From Notospermus geniculatus (Eukaryota; Nemertea; Pilidiophora; Heteronemertea; Lineidae): a stretch of 64,000 bases of DNA. A program made the translations under genes and the position numbers. Where the stretch lies: NCBI GenBank assembly GCA_002633025.1, contig NMRB01000213.1:260296-324295 (forward strand), in the 5' to 3' direction. Shown here in pieces: positions 45,158 through 56,410 of this stretch. The notes under the pieces were generated by a model. The model was not told where the DNA came from and searched no databases. It saw only the letters and a program-made list of their open reading frames with translations. Within the stretch, counting starts at the first letter, position 1. Each line of letters starts with the position of its first letter.

Positions 45158-46206
45158 CTGGTGATGAACCGTTAGCACTGATAATACGTAAACATGCCTA
45201 ACCTAAGCCATCATTTGTAATGTCAGTTCAGTCGGCGATACGACTCAGTTGTCTCAGGGGAGGCTTCCCTCCCACCCGGTTGATAAACAACCTTCTGGCA
45301 ATGAATGAGACAAGTGAATGGTGTCAGGCCGTGACGTGTTCCCAATACCAGTCACTGTATGCAAGGTCTCTTTCCAACGTCGTGGAGTTCGTTCGGCGGC
45401 GAACCGCGATACGGTCGGCTGAAATACGACCGCGGTTTCCCATCTGATTCTCACCAGTCTATCTGGCCTGACGCCCATCTAGCCTGGTTTGAATCCATCA
45501 CATTTCCCGCTTCTGAGGAGCTCAGAGCCTCAGCCAGTCATCGGTGTGCGATGGCTAATCGACGTGCCAATCAAAATCTGTGTTACAAATGTGTGCGGGA
45601 AGAGAAGAGAAAGCGCCGAACGGCGATTTGTTTCACGAGTTCTGATTGGCTCGGAGGCGGGGTCAAATTGGGGTCAGAGTCATTTATAATTTATGAGTTA
45701 ACGCAAAAGATGACATGATTTGGGACAAGGCTGAAGATGCAGTCGATGGCCTTGTTTGGACAAGATGCGGTTTCCCGTACGCCGTCACCGTCTACGCCGT
45801 TGTCCAACGGCGTATACGCGAAAGAAGCGGCCGGCTGAAATACACGCTGGAGATCACTTGACTGCGTTGATGCAGTGAATCAAACGCTTTGATGGACACC
45901 ACCGGGATTGAAATTTACCCATGTAAGCTTCCTTTATCCGTCATCTCGTCACCATTCCATGGCAATAAATCCTCGAATTCACATCCCTTATTTCCATTTC
46001 AACCCGTCGTTAATAATACGGGAAAGAAAGTCACCATTTAACGGCCGGCTTCCTCCCAGGGATGTGATTTGTAACCGGCTATTGGCCGCGGCAATAAATC
46101 GCCAGATCGTACATTTCAGTTGATTGTCTATTTACCATGTGTACGCGGCCGGGGTGACAATCACATGTCGTTTTACTTGCCTCGATTCTTTTAAATGTAG
46201 TTTTTA

Positions 46207-46440
46207 GGGAGCCACAGGTGTCTAGTGGCTCGGACGGGTCTCTGGCTAGGGGTCTTGAGGTCGAATCCCACTCGGCGCGAGACTCTGGGCAGGTCTCTTC
46301 ACCTACATTGTCTCACTCCTCACAGGTGTATGGGCACCGGTCGCAATGCTCGGTTGTCGCGCGGAATGTGCAGCTCATCTGAGTTTAGTTCTACGGAAAG
46401 TTTTCAGGATAGACTGGGGTTAAAGTGTCAAGTCTGATGA
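46207..46440 (+). mobile_element. SINE-B in copy A
   Basis: Head GTGTCTAGTGGCTCGGACGG, box B GGTCGAATCCCACTCGG, a central CTCACTCCTCACAGGTGTAT, and tail CAGCTCATCTGAGTTTAGTT. Pol III-type boxes are recognisable. Confidence 0.8.
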
Positions 46441-47329
46441 TACACCTACCGGTGACATCAGACTATAAACCCACAACTTCAACTTTGCCCGACAGAAATC
46501 ATGTTCCAAAAGGTATTTGATCGATACTTTCGCATTCTATTTCATGGTCGTTCTTTCAGAGATCTGGTGGCATTCCCACAATAAACTCGACATGATGAAA
46601 CTTTCATTTTCGGGGAACCTAAGCACAAAAAACGTACAGCCCTAACTGACTCATTCTGTCTGCATGCGAGCCTTGTCAATAATTTCCAAAAATAGGTATA
46701 GTTTAAGCGTAAACAGGACTGAACTCGAACCTGGATTAGAAACCTGATAAACGGTAGCATTCGAATGGAGTTAAGCTTCCAGTCATAGGTTGATACCGTT
46801 AGAAAGCGTTTTTCCTATGACTGTAGAAGTTTATACAAGGGCAGTTTTTGTGTTGCTATAAAGATACATGTCCTTTGATTTCATTGGCCGGGTATATGTC
46901 ATGACATTTAACCGGATGGTCATCGAATTGGCAGCAACTTATGATACACTCGGATGTGATATCTGGGAAACCATCATCATCATGATGTATCGTGTGCTGT
47001 TTTGTGTTTCACATAAAGGGCAACTGCTTTGAGGAAGGATGAAAAGCGCCGATTGTTTTCATGTCTTTCATCCTTCGTGCCATGTGGTAGACAACAACAG
47101 CAGGGATTCAAGCTGCCTTCGGTAGAGATCTTTGTGGTGAAGTAAAGGACCATCCCCAGTGGAGTTCGTTTCTACACTGTATCACTCATCTAAAGATACC
47201 CATTGTCGACTGTATATGTATGTCCCTTTGGTGAGAGGGCGGAAAAAATAACTCGGTTTTCCCGTTATTGGCTTTTTCATTTTCTTGAGATATTTTTATC
47301 GAGAATGGCAATCTCAAGGGGTTCGCGAT

Positions 47330-47590
47330 TGTATTGAATTTTTCATCAGGGCCAAAGCTATAGTATTGTTGGCCCTGATAAGTACTGAAGAGGCCATCTC
47401 AAGCTACTCATGTTCCTCACTTGGGTGGGGTCGTTTACCTGCTCTTGCAAAGGAACAAAGGTAAAAGGCTTATTGTCGCTTGCGACAGACGTGAAGAGCC
47501 GGGAATGATTAATCCCATATGGCCTGGGATTCGAACCCAGGACTTGCCGCTTGCTAAGCGGACATGATAACCACTATATATCAAGACTAA
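47330..47590 (-). mobile_element. SINE-A in copy A
   Basis: Tail TTTTTCATCAGGGCCAAAGC and a well preserved head (GGATTCGAACCCAGGAC, GCTTGCTAAGCGGACATG). Confidence 0.85.
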
Positions 47591-48086
47591 CAAGACTTGC
47601 AAAAGGAGTTCCTGAGCTTTTTAGCAACTCAGGACGAGGCGAAAATGGCCAAAAGCCTGTCAGGTATTCCTACGGTCACCTACGTCGAAATAGATAAATC
47701 AGTTACTTGTTATGATGGAGTGAACCAAACTCCAACCAGATCCATCATCCTTCGACTGAACCGTTTCTAAGTTGCTTGGATATGACTTGTTTTCGCTGAA
47801 TTGGATCAGGATAAGACCTGAAAACTGGTGAATCCTTTCGTAGTCAATGGCATTCCCTCTACTCCCACGTCAGCTACTGACATTTCATCACATCAACACT
47901 AAATACATTTGTTATAGAGACAAGGATGGTCCTTCTCCGATAAGCCAATAGAAGCAGGAATGTGATTGAAACCGTCTGTACTTTCTATGATCTGATTGCC
48001 AATAAGGTGTCTCATCCCCGCAGAGTCACAGAAACCCGTGCTCGTACTGGCCAACAGCGAGAGAGAATAACACTTCTGATACCTTA

Positions 48087-48333
48087 AGGGCACCGCACAC
48101 TGGCGATTTTTCGAGCGATTTTCTTGGCGACCGGCCTTGAGACCACAGAAGCGACTGAACATATTTTCAGTTTTTTTAGTTTTTGTTGACTCCGCGTTTG
48201 CGACAAATGCTTCCTTGGAAGATGAGTGATGTCGTGGATGACATCACTGATCGACCTCAAAGGTAATTATCGCAGGCGACGTAGTAGTCGCATCTGTAGT
48301 CGCCCCCATTTTAGTCGCCAGTCTGCGGCGCCC
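48087..48333. mobile_element. 247 bp AGTCGC-rich TIR element private to copy A
   Basis: Ends AGGGCACCGCACACTGGCGA and TCGCCAGTCTGCGGCGCCC are inverted with two mismatches. TA flanks both sides, and copy B has ACCTTACCAAT uninterrupted. AGTCGC repeats at the right side. Confidence 0.8.
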
Positions 48334-49429
48334 TACCAATCTAGTCGAAGGTAATAAATGTTTGATCATGATAGCTACTCGTCGTGTAGTACTGTTGACA
48401 CTACTGATGGACCATCTGAAGTAGTTTTCTCTCATCTTTTAGGGTACTCTAACCTTGATGGTCGAGAGATCGAGACGGTGTTTGTTTCACTCACCGGCGA
48501 TGCCAGTGAATTATTTACAGTTGTCGGTTGGTGGGGGAAAGGGGACACGGGAAACATGGATTGAATGCTGTATGACGTCAGTGATCCAAGAAACACGATC
48601 CGATACCTCTGAGTTCATCGTAAAGAAATTTCTAGTGGATTCCCAGGGGACCCAAACGTCCACTCTACCCGAAAATCTGCATTGTTGGTTTCATTAAAAT
48701 CACGCTGCGTTCACTTTTCTTCACACTTATAATGCGGGTAGGCGAATTAATTTCCGTGTAGGTATGGGTGATCGAATTTGAAAAGCCTTGAGAACTCCTT
48801 ACTTACACAGCAATTGACGATCAAATTCAACCTTTAAAATATGTCAATTATAATACTGACTTGGGATTGGGTCACTTTTCAGCAAGGAAATTGCCACCCA
48901 CCGAATCATGAGATGGAAGCAACGACCTCTCCTACCTCCCCTCCCCTCCACTTCCACTCTGTTATTCTTTTATATATGAAGAGCTCCGATCACGTTCTAG
49001 CCGAGATCACACGTCATTAATCCCCTATTTCTCAGTTTATGCTCAGAAAAAACATCTCTCGAGCCGGTGAGACATATCAGGTATTTATGACGTGAAAATC
49101 TTTCGCCTGTTTTCGGCATCCGCGAAGGTGATGGAGAAATAATAGGATTGGCAAATCCCCGTGTTTTTCACAAACATTGCTTTTTCCAAGTATTACTAAT
49201 GGAAAAGTCACCGGCAGTTATGTAAACATAAAGGTGTTCTACCATCTGATAAAAAACGTAACATCAAGTTGTCCGATGACAAATTAAGGGTCATTGGCCT
49301 AAGTATTCTAAATGACAAGGATTTTTGTTGCACTCCCTTTCTCGCTACACAAGTACAAATTCAAAACGATTTTTGTTCCTCTACATGGGCGGTTACAACC
49401 GCAAAAAAGACGTTGCAAAAGGACGTTGT

Positions 49430-49765
49430 TATTCTAGTCGTTGTGATGTAATCTGTATAATAGATGCCGAGAAAGATGTTGGAGTGATCTCGAGTTGTCG
49501 GTAAAAGACGTTTGGCGGCGCTGCAGTCGTCGGGACTATCTGCAGTCTCAGCTAAAATGACGTTGGGCGGCGCTGCAGTCGAAAGGATGATCTGGAGTCG
49601 TAGGTTATATATAGACGTTACAAAATTTGGCGAGTTTGTAATTTTTGGAATACTGGGACTCCAGATCAACCCGACGACTGCAGCGCCGCCCAACGTCTTT
49701 CTTAGCTACCACTCGAGATCACATCACATCACTAACAACATTAGTATCGTCGTTATTTGCGGATA
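49430..49765. mobile_element. Foldback element in copy B
   Basis: Sister of 40430-40765 with the same nested inverted arms. Confidence 0.6.
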
Positions 49766-50195
49766 TAACCGCCCATACTCTATCCTCGGATGAAATATGA
49801 TAGTACAAGGTGTAGACAAAGAAAAGAGAAGATAGGAGACCCGTCTTAGATAAGAACGGTCTTGGAAATATGATCATACTTCAAAAAGAGAAAAAAAGCA
49901 AGAATTGTTGCTTACATTGTTAATGTTTATATGTAAACTGATATGTCGCCTTTTAATTAGTAGGCATCATAAGAGAATGGTTTCTTATGTTAGTTTATGA
50001 TCGTGTAGGCAATTCTTAACTTTGCTGATGATGCTTGAGGTAGTATTTTGTTGTATTGGATTTTTCCATCAGGGCCGAAGCCAAAGCATTATTGGCCCTA
50101 AGGTACATGTGGACTGGAAGAGGCTACTCATGTTCCTCACTTGCATGTGTTTTTCACTTCCCCGTGCAAAGGTAGGTAAAGGCACCACGGCTTTC

Positions 50196-51027
50196 AATCT
50201 CGTTCCAATCGCCGTTAGTTCCGTTCCGCATTTTATGATGGCTCCACTAACGTCTCTGGAACCAATACTTGGCCGGTTTCACAAGAATCTTGTGAAAACA
50301 TTTATTCGCCAATTTTATACCAAAATATTGAGAACAGTATTTAGCTAGACGTAAAACAAAGTCACAAAGCCAAAAAGTTGTGGAAAAGAGCAAAACACTT
50401 CGCTTGAATGAAATAGTATTCTCGGAACTATTTTACGAGAAAGGCGGTGATTCGGCTCGGTGTTCCGTCTGAATCCTGCCACGTTTTAGATGTCACTGAA
50501 TCTGTGAACCAATGGGAAGGCGTATATCGTAGAGCACGTGTATTTGCCGTTTGATTGTAAACATCATGTGTGCCCTCGCTTCAACCATCATTTCGTGCAA
50601 TTTTCATTTAATCAGGAGGTTTTGTCCTGTAAAATCTGAATGGATATTATATTCGAAACACTTGTGGATGAATGGATGACGCAGGTAAGTTTATTAGGCC
50701 CGAATAAGGGCAATTTCTAACATTTAATCGAGCTGTACGCGTCTGTACATTTTTGTACACAGCGATGCATGGGGTAAAAGTGACTCGATAAAACATTCGT
50801 TTTCAACCCCTAAATCACATTTTCATCTGTTGTTATAGAAGTTACTAATCTAAGAGGGCTAATACATGTCGATTCAGTTGTTGACATGCACAAAAAACCC
50901 TTATTTCGGTGTGTTTTGTTGACGTCGTCTGCTCAGTCCTCCGCGCAAATAGTACCGGTTTGGGTGCAGTGTCACTATATCGGAAGAATGGAGATAGGTG
51001 GCGCTGTGAGGAGTTTGCACGGCTTTC
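50196..51027. mobile_element. Insertion private to copy B with 10 bp target duplication
   Basis: CACGGCTTTC occurs at 50186-50195 and 51018-51027. Copy A has it once (with one change) in an unbroken SINE. The ~822 bp insert shows no obvious terminal inverted repeat and no poly(A). It carries the candidate exon at 50640-50684. Confidence 0.7.
50640..50684 (+). CDS. Candidate first exon carried inside an inserted segment
   Basis: Inside the 822 bp insertion private to the second 9-kb copy, an ATG opens MDIIFETLVDEWMTQ, 15 codons, and meets a perfect donor, GCAG|GTAAGTTT, at 50685 in phase 0. The flanking insert sequence is non-repetitive relative to the rest of the window. It looks like a promoter/first-exon fragment of a gene or of a larger transposon, moved into a SINE. 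No acceptor-bounded partner exon is identified, and the insertion itself is probably not a working gene. Confidence 0.3.
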
Positions 51028-51561
51028 TGTCCCATGCGACAGACGTGAATAACCAAGGATGTTTAGTCCGATGTGGCCCAGGCTGGATTCGAACCCTGCA
51101 CCTGCCACTACCTAAGCGAACGTGATAACCACCAGACTATCAGGGCTTGAGGTAGTTATTACATAACAATCTAGTTCTGGATGTTATGGACAGCGGGAAC
51201 CAAGGTTAACACGAGGTCTTTGAAATCATTGAAAAACACTTCCAACACCAATGTAAATTGTTGGTACCCATATTGCGGAACCTTTTAAACACTGCATTTG
51301 GCCCCCTTTAAGTTGCCTATCGATCGGATGGTAGCCTAAGTAATTCCACCAATGGTAATTTGTCTTGATACAAACATACCTAAATCTGATGGAGAAATCT
51401 CATTTATTTTTCATCTCTTTGGAATTTCCCCTTCGCGGCAGATTTCCCGGGGGAATTGGTTCGAAGTATTTTGAATCTATCACCATCAACACTTGATATC
51501 AACGGGGAGGCGAACAGTTCAGGACGAACTCGGCGCGGTTTTTTTGCCTCGACATGTGCAG

Positions 51562-51740
51562 GTTCAACATGTTGAACGCTGTTGAACGTCAAAAGACGTC
51601 AAAAGTTGTTGAACGTTGTTGAAAGCTGTTGAACCGTCTAAACCCCCTTTCAACACGTTTCAACAGGTCTTTCAACAGCTTCAACAAGTTTCAAAAATAG
51701 GAACATGTTCCTATTTCTGAAAACCTGTTGAACGTTGTTG
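51562..51740. mobile_element. TTGAAC-array element private to copy B
   Basis: 179 bp of GTTGAACGTTGTTGAA-type words turning into TTTCAACAGCTTCAAC, with a perfect palindrome AATAGGAACATGTTCCTATT near 51694. Copy A has 21 unrelated bases at the same place. Confidence 0.7.
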
Positions 51741-52502
51741 CTACTTGCGGCAGATTCCCAGCGGGATTCCCGTTCCGGACAGCTAACGCCGTCTATTTGT
51801 GACACTTTGAGGATCGCATCAACTGAAGCAGTTTCTGGGCGCGGGTAACGTATTGAGTAGCGGTTTGAAACTGCGGGAGGAGTTGAACGTGATATCGATC
51901 TATTTGTATGCTATGTTGTTATACATGAATTATAGCTCTCAGCAAAAGCCTAGATGTTTTGACAAATATTACATCATATGATTTGATAAATATTACATCG
52001 TGTGATTTAGTTTATCTCGGTCCGTTCCATCGCTTGGACGGGTCATTTCAGACATATATTGAAAATTCAAGTATTAATGATCCCGACGGGTACCCCCGTA
52101 CCCATACGGCACCTACTCAATCACCACTAATCTGGTTAGGACACTGTAGCATTAATGAAGGATTTATACCTCGCCATTGTCTTGGCATCATTTCCTGATA
52201 CCCACTCCATTACCGGTTTACAGGGCACGGGGGAGCTGACGATCAGGAAGTAATAGGGCATCAATCGACTTCACCAAACAACACTATTTAAGGTCTAGTG
52301 CAGCGCAATATATCAACGAGTATTGGCAGAGAGCCTATGTTGAATATTACATTTTTTCACCAGCATGCTGATGACGTAAGCCTGTATCCACAGGCAAACT
52401 TTTCCACCACTCAGAGTGACAATACAGTGTTGACAAATGTTGTCAACTGTGTATTGGTCGGAGAAAAGCGTTTGAGGAGTGTGATTGATTCGAAGAGAGT
52501 TG

Positions 52503-52700
52503 AGGAGCCTTGATAGCCGAGGGTTATCACGTTCCTCTTAGCAAAGCAGCAGGTCCCGGGTCCGAATCCAGCCCGGGCCATTATACGAGATTAATCATCC
52601 CTGGTTCTTTACGTCGGTCCCAAAAGACAGTAAGCCATGGTCCCTTATTGTACGTTATACCTTTGCAAGAGGAGTACAGTCTAGTGATGGTTTGAGGTGT
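52503..52700 (+). mobile_element. SINE-A in copy B, continuous
   Basis: Head GATAGCCGAGGGTTATCACG with GGTCCGAATCCAGCCC running directly into the body. This is the empty site for the copy-A hairpin insertion. Confidence 0.85.
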
Positions 52701-52817
52701 ATTGCAGCCAGAGGTCGTAGACCCTGGATGGTTCATAAAAAACTCCGACAACGGGGTATCGACTTAGCTACGATTGCCCTTTTTATTCACCGTTTTCCTC
52801 CTGCTAATTTACCGGAC

Positions 52818-52958
52818 GGTAGGGGACCAGGGGTGACCGCATAGAAACTCCGCTAGCGCTAGCGGAGCCCATCTGCCGATAGTGCTGTACATTTTTCCAT
52901 GCATTTTTAACACCGATAGGCTGTCGAAGCACTAGCGGAGTTTCTATGCGGCTACCCC
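52818..52958. mobile_element. 141 bp hairpin element private to copy B
   Basis: GCATAGAAACTCCGCTAGCG and CACTAGCGGAGTTTCTATGC are inverted. GGGGT and ACCCC lie at the outer edges. Copy A lacks it (ACCGGACCTGAGC). Confidence 0.75.
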
Positions 52959-53369
52959 AGAGCTTCCTACTTCATAATGAAATAACGACTCCCGTGTCGA
53001 CCTGATGCCCTTAGAGATCACTGTATTCATGCTACCAAATCCTGAGCAAAGTGTAACGCAACCAAACTCGCCCACCCGAACGCTGAACAAATTGATAAAA
53101 CCCATGCATGGAATGATTCTCTACATTCCTGACTGATGTCTCACTCAATTCAAATAAAACTCTCGTGATTGAAGTTAAGATAAATCGATGAGTGAGCAGG
53201 TTATGTGCCATTGCGAATCACCAGTCACTAACCATGAAACTGTGATCTTTCATTTTAATCGATAACTAGTGTAATGCTACATTTATTTATGGGAAGTAGA
53301 TTTCAAAGGTTTGTTCGTTTGGCATGTAAATGACTGGTGAACTTAAGGCTTTAGCTTTAGGACACTTGA

Positions 53370-53650
53370 TGAGGAGCTTGATAGCCTAGTAGTTACCACC
53401 TCCGCTTAGCAAGCGGCAGGTCCGTGGTTCGAATCCAACTGGGGCCACGTGGGATATCATCCCTGGCTCTTCTCGTCCGTTGCATGGGACAGTAAGCCGT
53501 GGTGCCTTGTACCCAGTCGCTGTGTGCAAGGGCAAGTAAAAGACCCCATCGAAGTGAGGAACATTGAACAGCTTGGGGCCTCTTCCATACTTACCAAGGT
53601 CCTGATGAAAACATACAAATACATTGTACCTGTACAATACTTCACGAGGA
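53370..53650 (+). mobile_element. SINE-A in copy B, continuous
   Basis: Well preserved head (CCGCTTAGCAAGCGGCAGG, GGTTCGAATCCAACTGG) and body. This is the empty site for the telomere-like insertion in copy A. Confidence 0.85.
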
Positions 53651-53729
53651 TGGTAGCATGAAATATTTTTGACAAAGAAAATTGTCATGCTAAGGAGGGA
53701 TTACCCTTCACCACATACATGTACCCAGG

Positions 53730-53974
53730 GTAGGCCTATCCGGAGAGGGCCAACACAACAGCATCTCATTGAGCAAAACCACATCTGCCCGAAAGAATCT
53801 TCATACCCGCTACAAGAGAAGAACTTAGAGACACTTCTTGCTCTCCACAATGATATCGATATTGCTCGGGCGTTATTCTTTCTTTTAACACCCACCACGT
53901 ATCTTACTCTTGATATTCCTAACTGCTTTAATAAATCCAGTGAGAGAGCAACGGATAAGGAGATGTTCTCTTAG
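53730..53974 (+). pseudogene. Decayed coding remnant in duplication copy B, faintly ELM2-like
   Basis: An open frame in copy B contains RPIRRGPTQQHLIEQ, then ESSYPLQEKNLETLLALHND and IDIARALFFLLTP, and ends DKEMFS with TAG at 53972-53974. The order of an I-R-x-G-P-x-x-Q motif and an A-L-H-x-x-x-D-I-A-x-A-L helix resembles the ELM2 domain of MTA/RERE-type chromatin proteins. No SANT domain follows, and the frame stops. The sister copy at 44918-45157 carries an extra base in AGAAAAAACTT, which breaks the frame. I regard this as a fossil at most, and the domain assignment is low confidence. Confidence 0.2.
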
Positions 53975-55020
53975 CTGGCGATGAACCGTTAGCACTGATT
54001 ATACGTAAACATGCCTAACCTAAGCCATCATTTGTAATGTCAGTTCAGTCGGCGATACGACTCAGTTGTCTCAGGGGAGGCTTCCCTCCCACCCGGTTGA
54101 TAAACAACCTTCTGGCAATGAATGAGACAAGTGAATGGTGTCAGGCCGTGACGGGTTCCCAATACCAGTCACTGTATGCAGGGTCTCTTTCCAACGTCGT
54201 GGAGTTCGTTCGGCGGCGAACCGCGATACGGTCGGCTGAAATACGACCGCGGTTTCCCATCTGATTCTCACCAGTCTATCTGGCCTGACGCCCATCTATC
54301 CTGGTTTGAATCCATCACATTTCCCCCTTCGGAGGAGCTCAGAGCCTCAGCCAGTCATGCGATGGCTAATCGACGTGCCAATCAAAATCTGTGTTACAAA
54401 TGTGTGCGGGAAGAGAAGAGAAAGTGCCGAACGGCGATTTGTTTCACGAGTTCTGATTGGCTCGGAGGCGGGGTCAAGTTGGGGTCAGATTCATTTATAT
54501 TAAATTTATGAGTTAACGCAAAAGATGAGATGATTTGGGACAAGGCTGAAGATGCAGTCGATGGCCTTGTTTGGACAAGATGCGGTTTCCCGTACGCCGT
54601 CACCGTCTACGACGTTGTCCAACGGCGTATACGCGAAAGAAGCAGCCGGCTGAAATACACGCTGGAGATCACTTGACTGCGTTGATGCAGTGTATCAAAC
54701 GCTTTGATGGACACCACCGGGATTGAAATTTACCCGTGTAAGCCTCCTTTATCCGTCATCTCGTCACCATTCCATGGCAATAAATCCTCGAATTCACATC
54801 CCTTATTTCCATTTCAACCCGTCGTTAATAATACGGGAAAGAAAGTCACCATTTAACGGCCGGCTTCCTCCCAGGGTTGTGATTTGTAACCGGCTATTGG
54901 CCGCGGCAATAAATCGCCAGATCGTACATTTCAGTTGATTGTCTATTTACCATGTGTACGCGGCCGGGGTGACAATCACATGTCGTTTTACTTGCCTCGA
55001 TTCTTTTAAATGTAGTTTTT

Positions 55021-55270
55021 AGGGAGCCACGGTTGTCTATGTGCTCGGACGGGTCTCTGGCTAGGGGTCTTGAGGTCGAATCCCACTCGGCGTGAGACTC
55101 TGGGCAGGTCTCTTTACCTACCTTGTCTCACTCCTCACAGGTGTATGGGTACCGGTCGCAATGCTCGGTTGTCGCGCGGAATGTGCAGCTCATCTGAGTT
55201 AGTTCTACTGAAAGTTTTCAGGATAGACTGAGGTTAAAGTGTCAAGTCTGATGATACATCTACCGGTGAT
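55021..55270 (+). mobile_element. SINE-B in copy B
   Basis: Sister of the 46207 copy with a few substitutions. Same head, central domain and tail. Confidence 0.8.
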
Positions 55271-56139
55271 ATCAGACTATAAACCCACAACTTCAACTTT
55301 GCCCGACAGAAATCATGTTCCAAAAGGTATTTGATCGATACTTTCGCGTTCTATTTCACGGTCGTTCTTTCAGAGATCTGGTGGCATTCCCACAATAAAC
55401 TCGACATGATGAAACTTTCATTTTCGGGGAACCTAAGCACAAAAAACGTACAGCCCTAACTGACTCATTCTGTCTGCATGCGAGCCTTGTCAATAATTTC
55501 CAAAAATAGGTATAGTTTAAGCGTAAACAGGACTGAACTCGAACCTGGATTAGAAACCTGATAAACGGTAGCATTCGAATGGAGTTAAGCTTCCAGTCAT
55601 AGGTTGATACCGTTAGAAAGCGTTTTTCCTATGACTGTAGAAGTTTATACAAGGGCAGTTTTTGTGTTGCTATAAAGATACATGTCCTTTGATTTCATTG
55701 GCCGGGTATATGTCATGACATTTAACCGGATGGTCATCGAATTGGCAGCAACTTATGATACAGTCGGATATGATATCTGGGAAACCATCATCATCATGAT
55801 GTATCGTATGCTGTTTTGTGTTTCACATAAAGGGCAAATGCTTTGAGGAAGGATGAAAAGCACCGATTGTTTTCATGTCTTTCATCCTTCGTGCCATGTG
55901 GTAGACAACAGCAGGGATTCAAGCTGCCTTCGGTAGATATCTTTGTGGTAAGGTAAAGGACCATCCCCAGCGGAGTTCCTTTCTACACTGTATCACTCAT
56001 CTAAAGATACCCCATTGTCGACTGTATATGTATATCCCTTTGGTGAGAGGGCGGAAAAAATAACTCGGTTTTCCCGTTATTGGCTTTTTCATTTTCTTGA
56101 GGTATTTTTATCAAGAATGGCAATCTCAAGGGGTTCGCG

Positions 56140-56410
56140 ATTGTATTGAATTTTTCATCAGGGCCGAAGCTATAGCATTGTTGGCCCTGATAAGTACTGA
56201 AGAGGCCATCTCAAGCTACTCATGTTCCTCACTTGGATGGGGTCGTTTACCTGCTCTTGCAAAGGAACAAGGTACAAGGCACCATGGCTTATTGTTGCTT
56301 GCGGCAGACGTGAAGAGCCGGGAATGATTAATTAAATATGGCCTGGGATTCGAACCCAGGACCTGCCGCTTGCTAAGCGGACATGATAACCACTAAGATT
56401 ATCAAGACTT
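56140..56410 (-). mobile_element. SINE-A in copy B
   Basis: Sister of 47330-47590. The head has GGATTCGAACCCAGGACC. Confidence 0.85.

Larger units (their letters stand above)
39962..48950 (+). repeat. Tandem segmental duplication, copy A (~9.0 kb)
   Basis: The block starts at CTTCCACTCTGTTATTC (39962). It is repeated head-to-tail from 48951 with only a few differences per 100 bases over most of its length. Shared contents, in order, are a foldback element, a minus SINE, an AT-rich spacer, two plus SINEs, the coding remnant, a SINE-B copy and a minus SINE, ending in CT-rich DNA. Copy-A-only insertions are at 41818-42693, 43491-43667, 44444-44658 and 48087-48333. Confidence 0.95.
50056..51148 (-). 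mobile_element. SINE-A in copy B, split by an 822 bp insertion
   Basis: The tail part is 50056-50195 and the head part is 51018-51148 (GGATTCGAACCCTGCACC ... CTATCAGGGC). The gap is the insertion described separately. Confidence 0.85.

Noticed and set aside
45220-45718. Frames of 75-119 codons duplicated at 54037-54511
   Set aside because: Overlap in several phases on both strands and owe their conservation to the tandem duplication.
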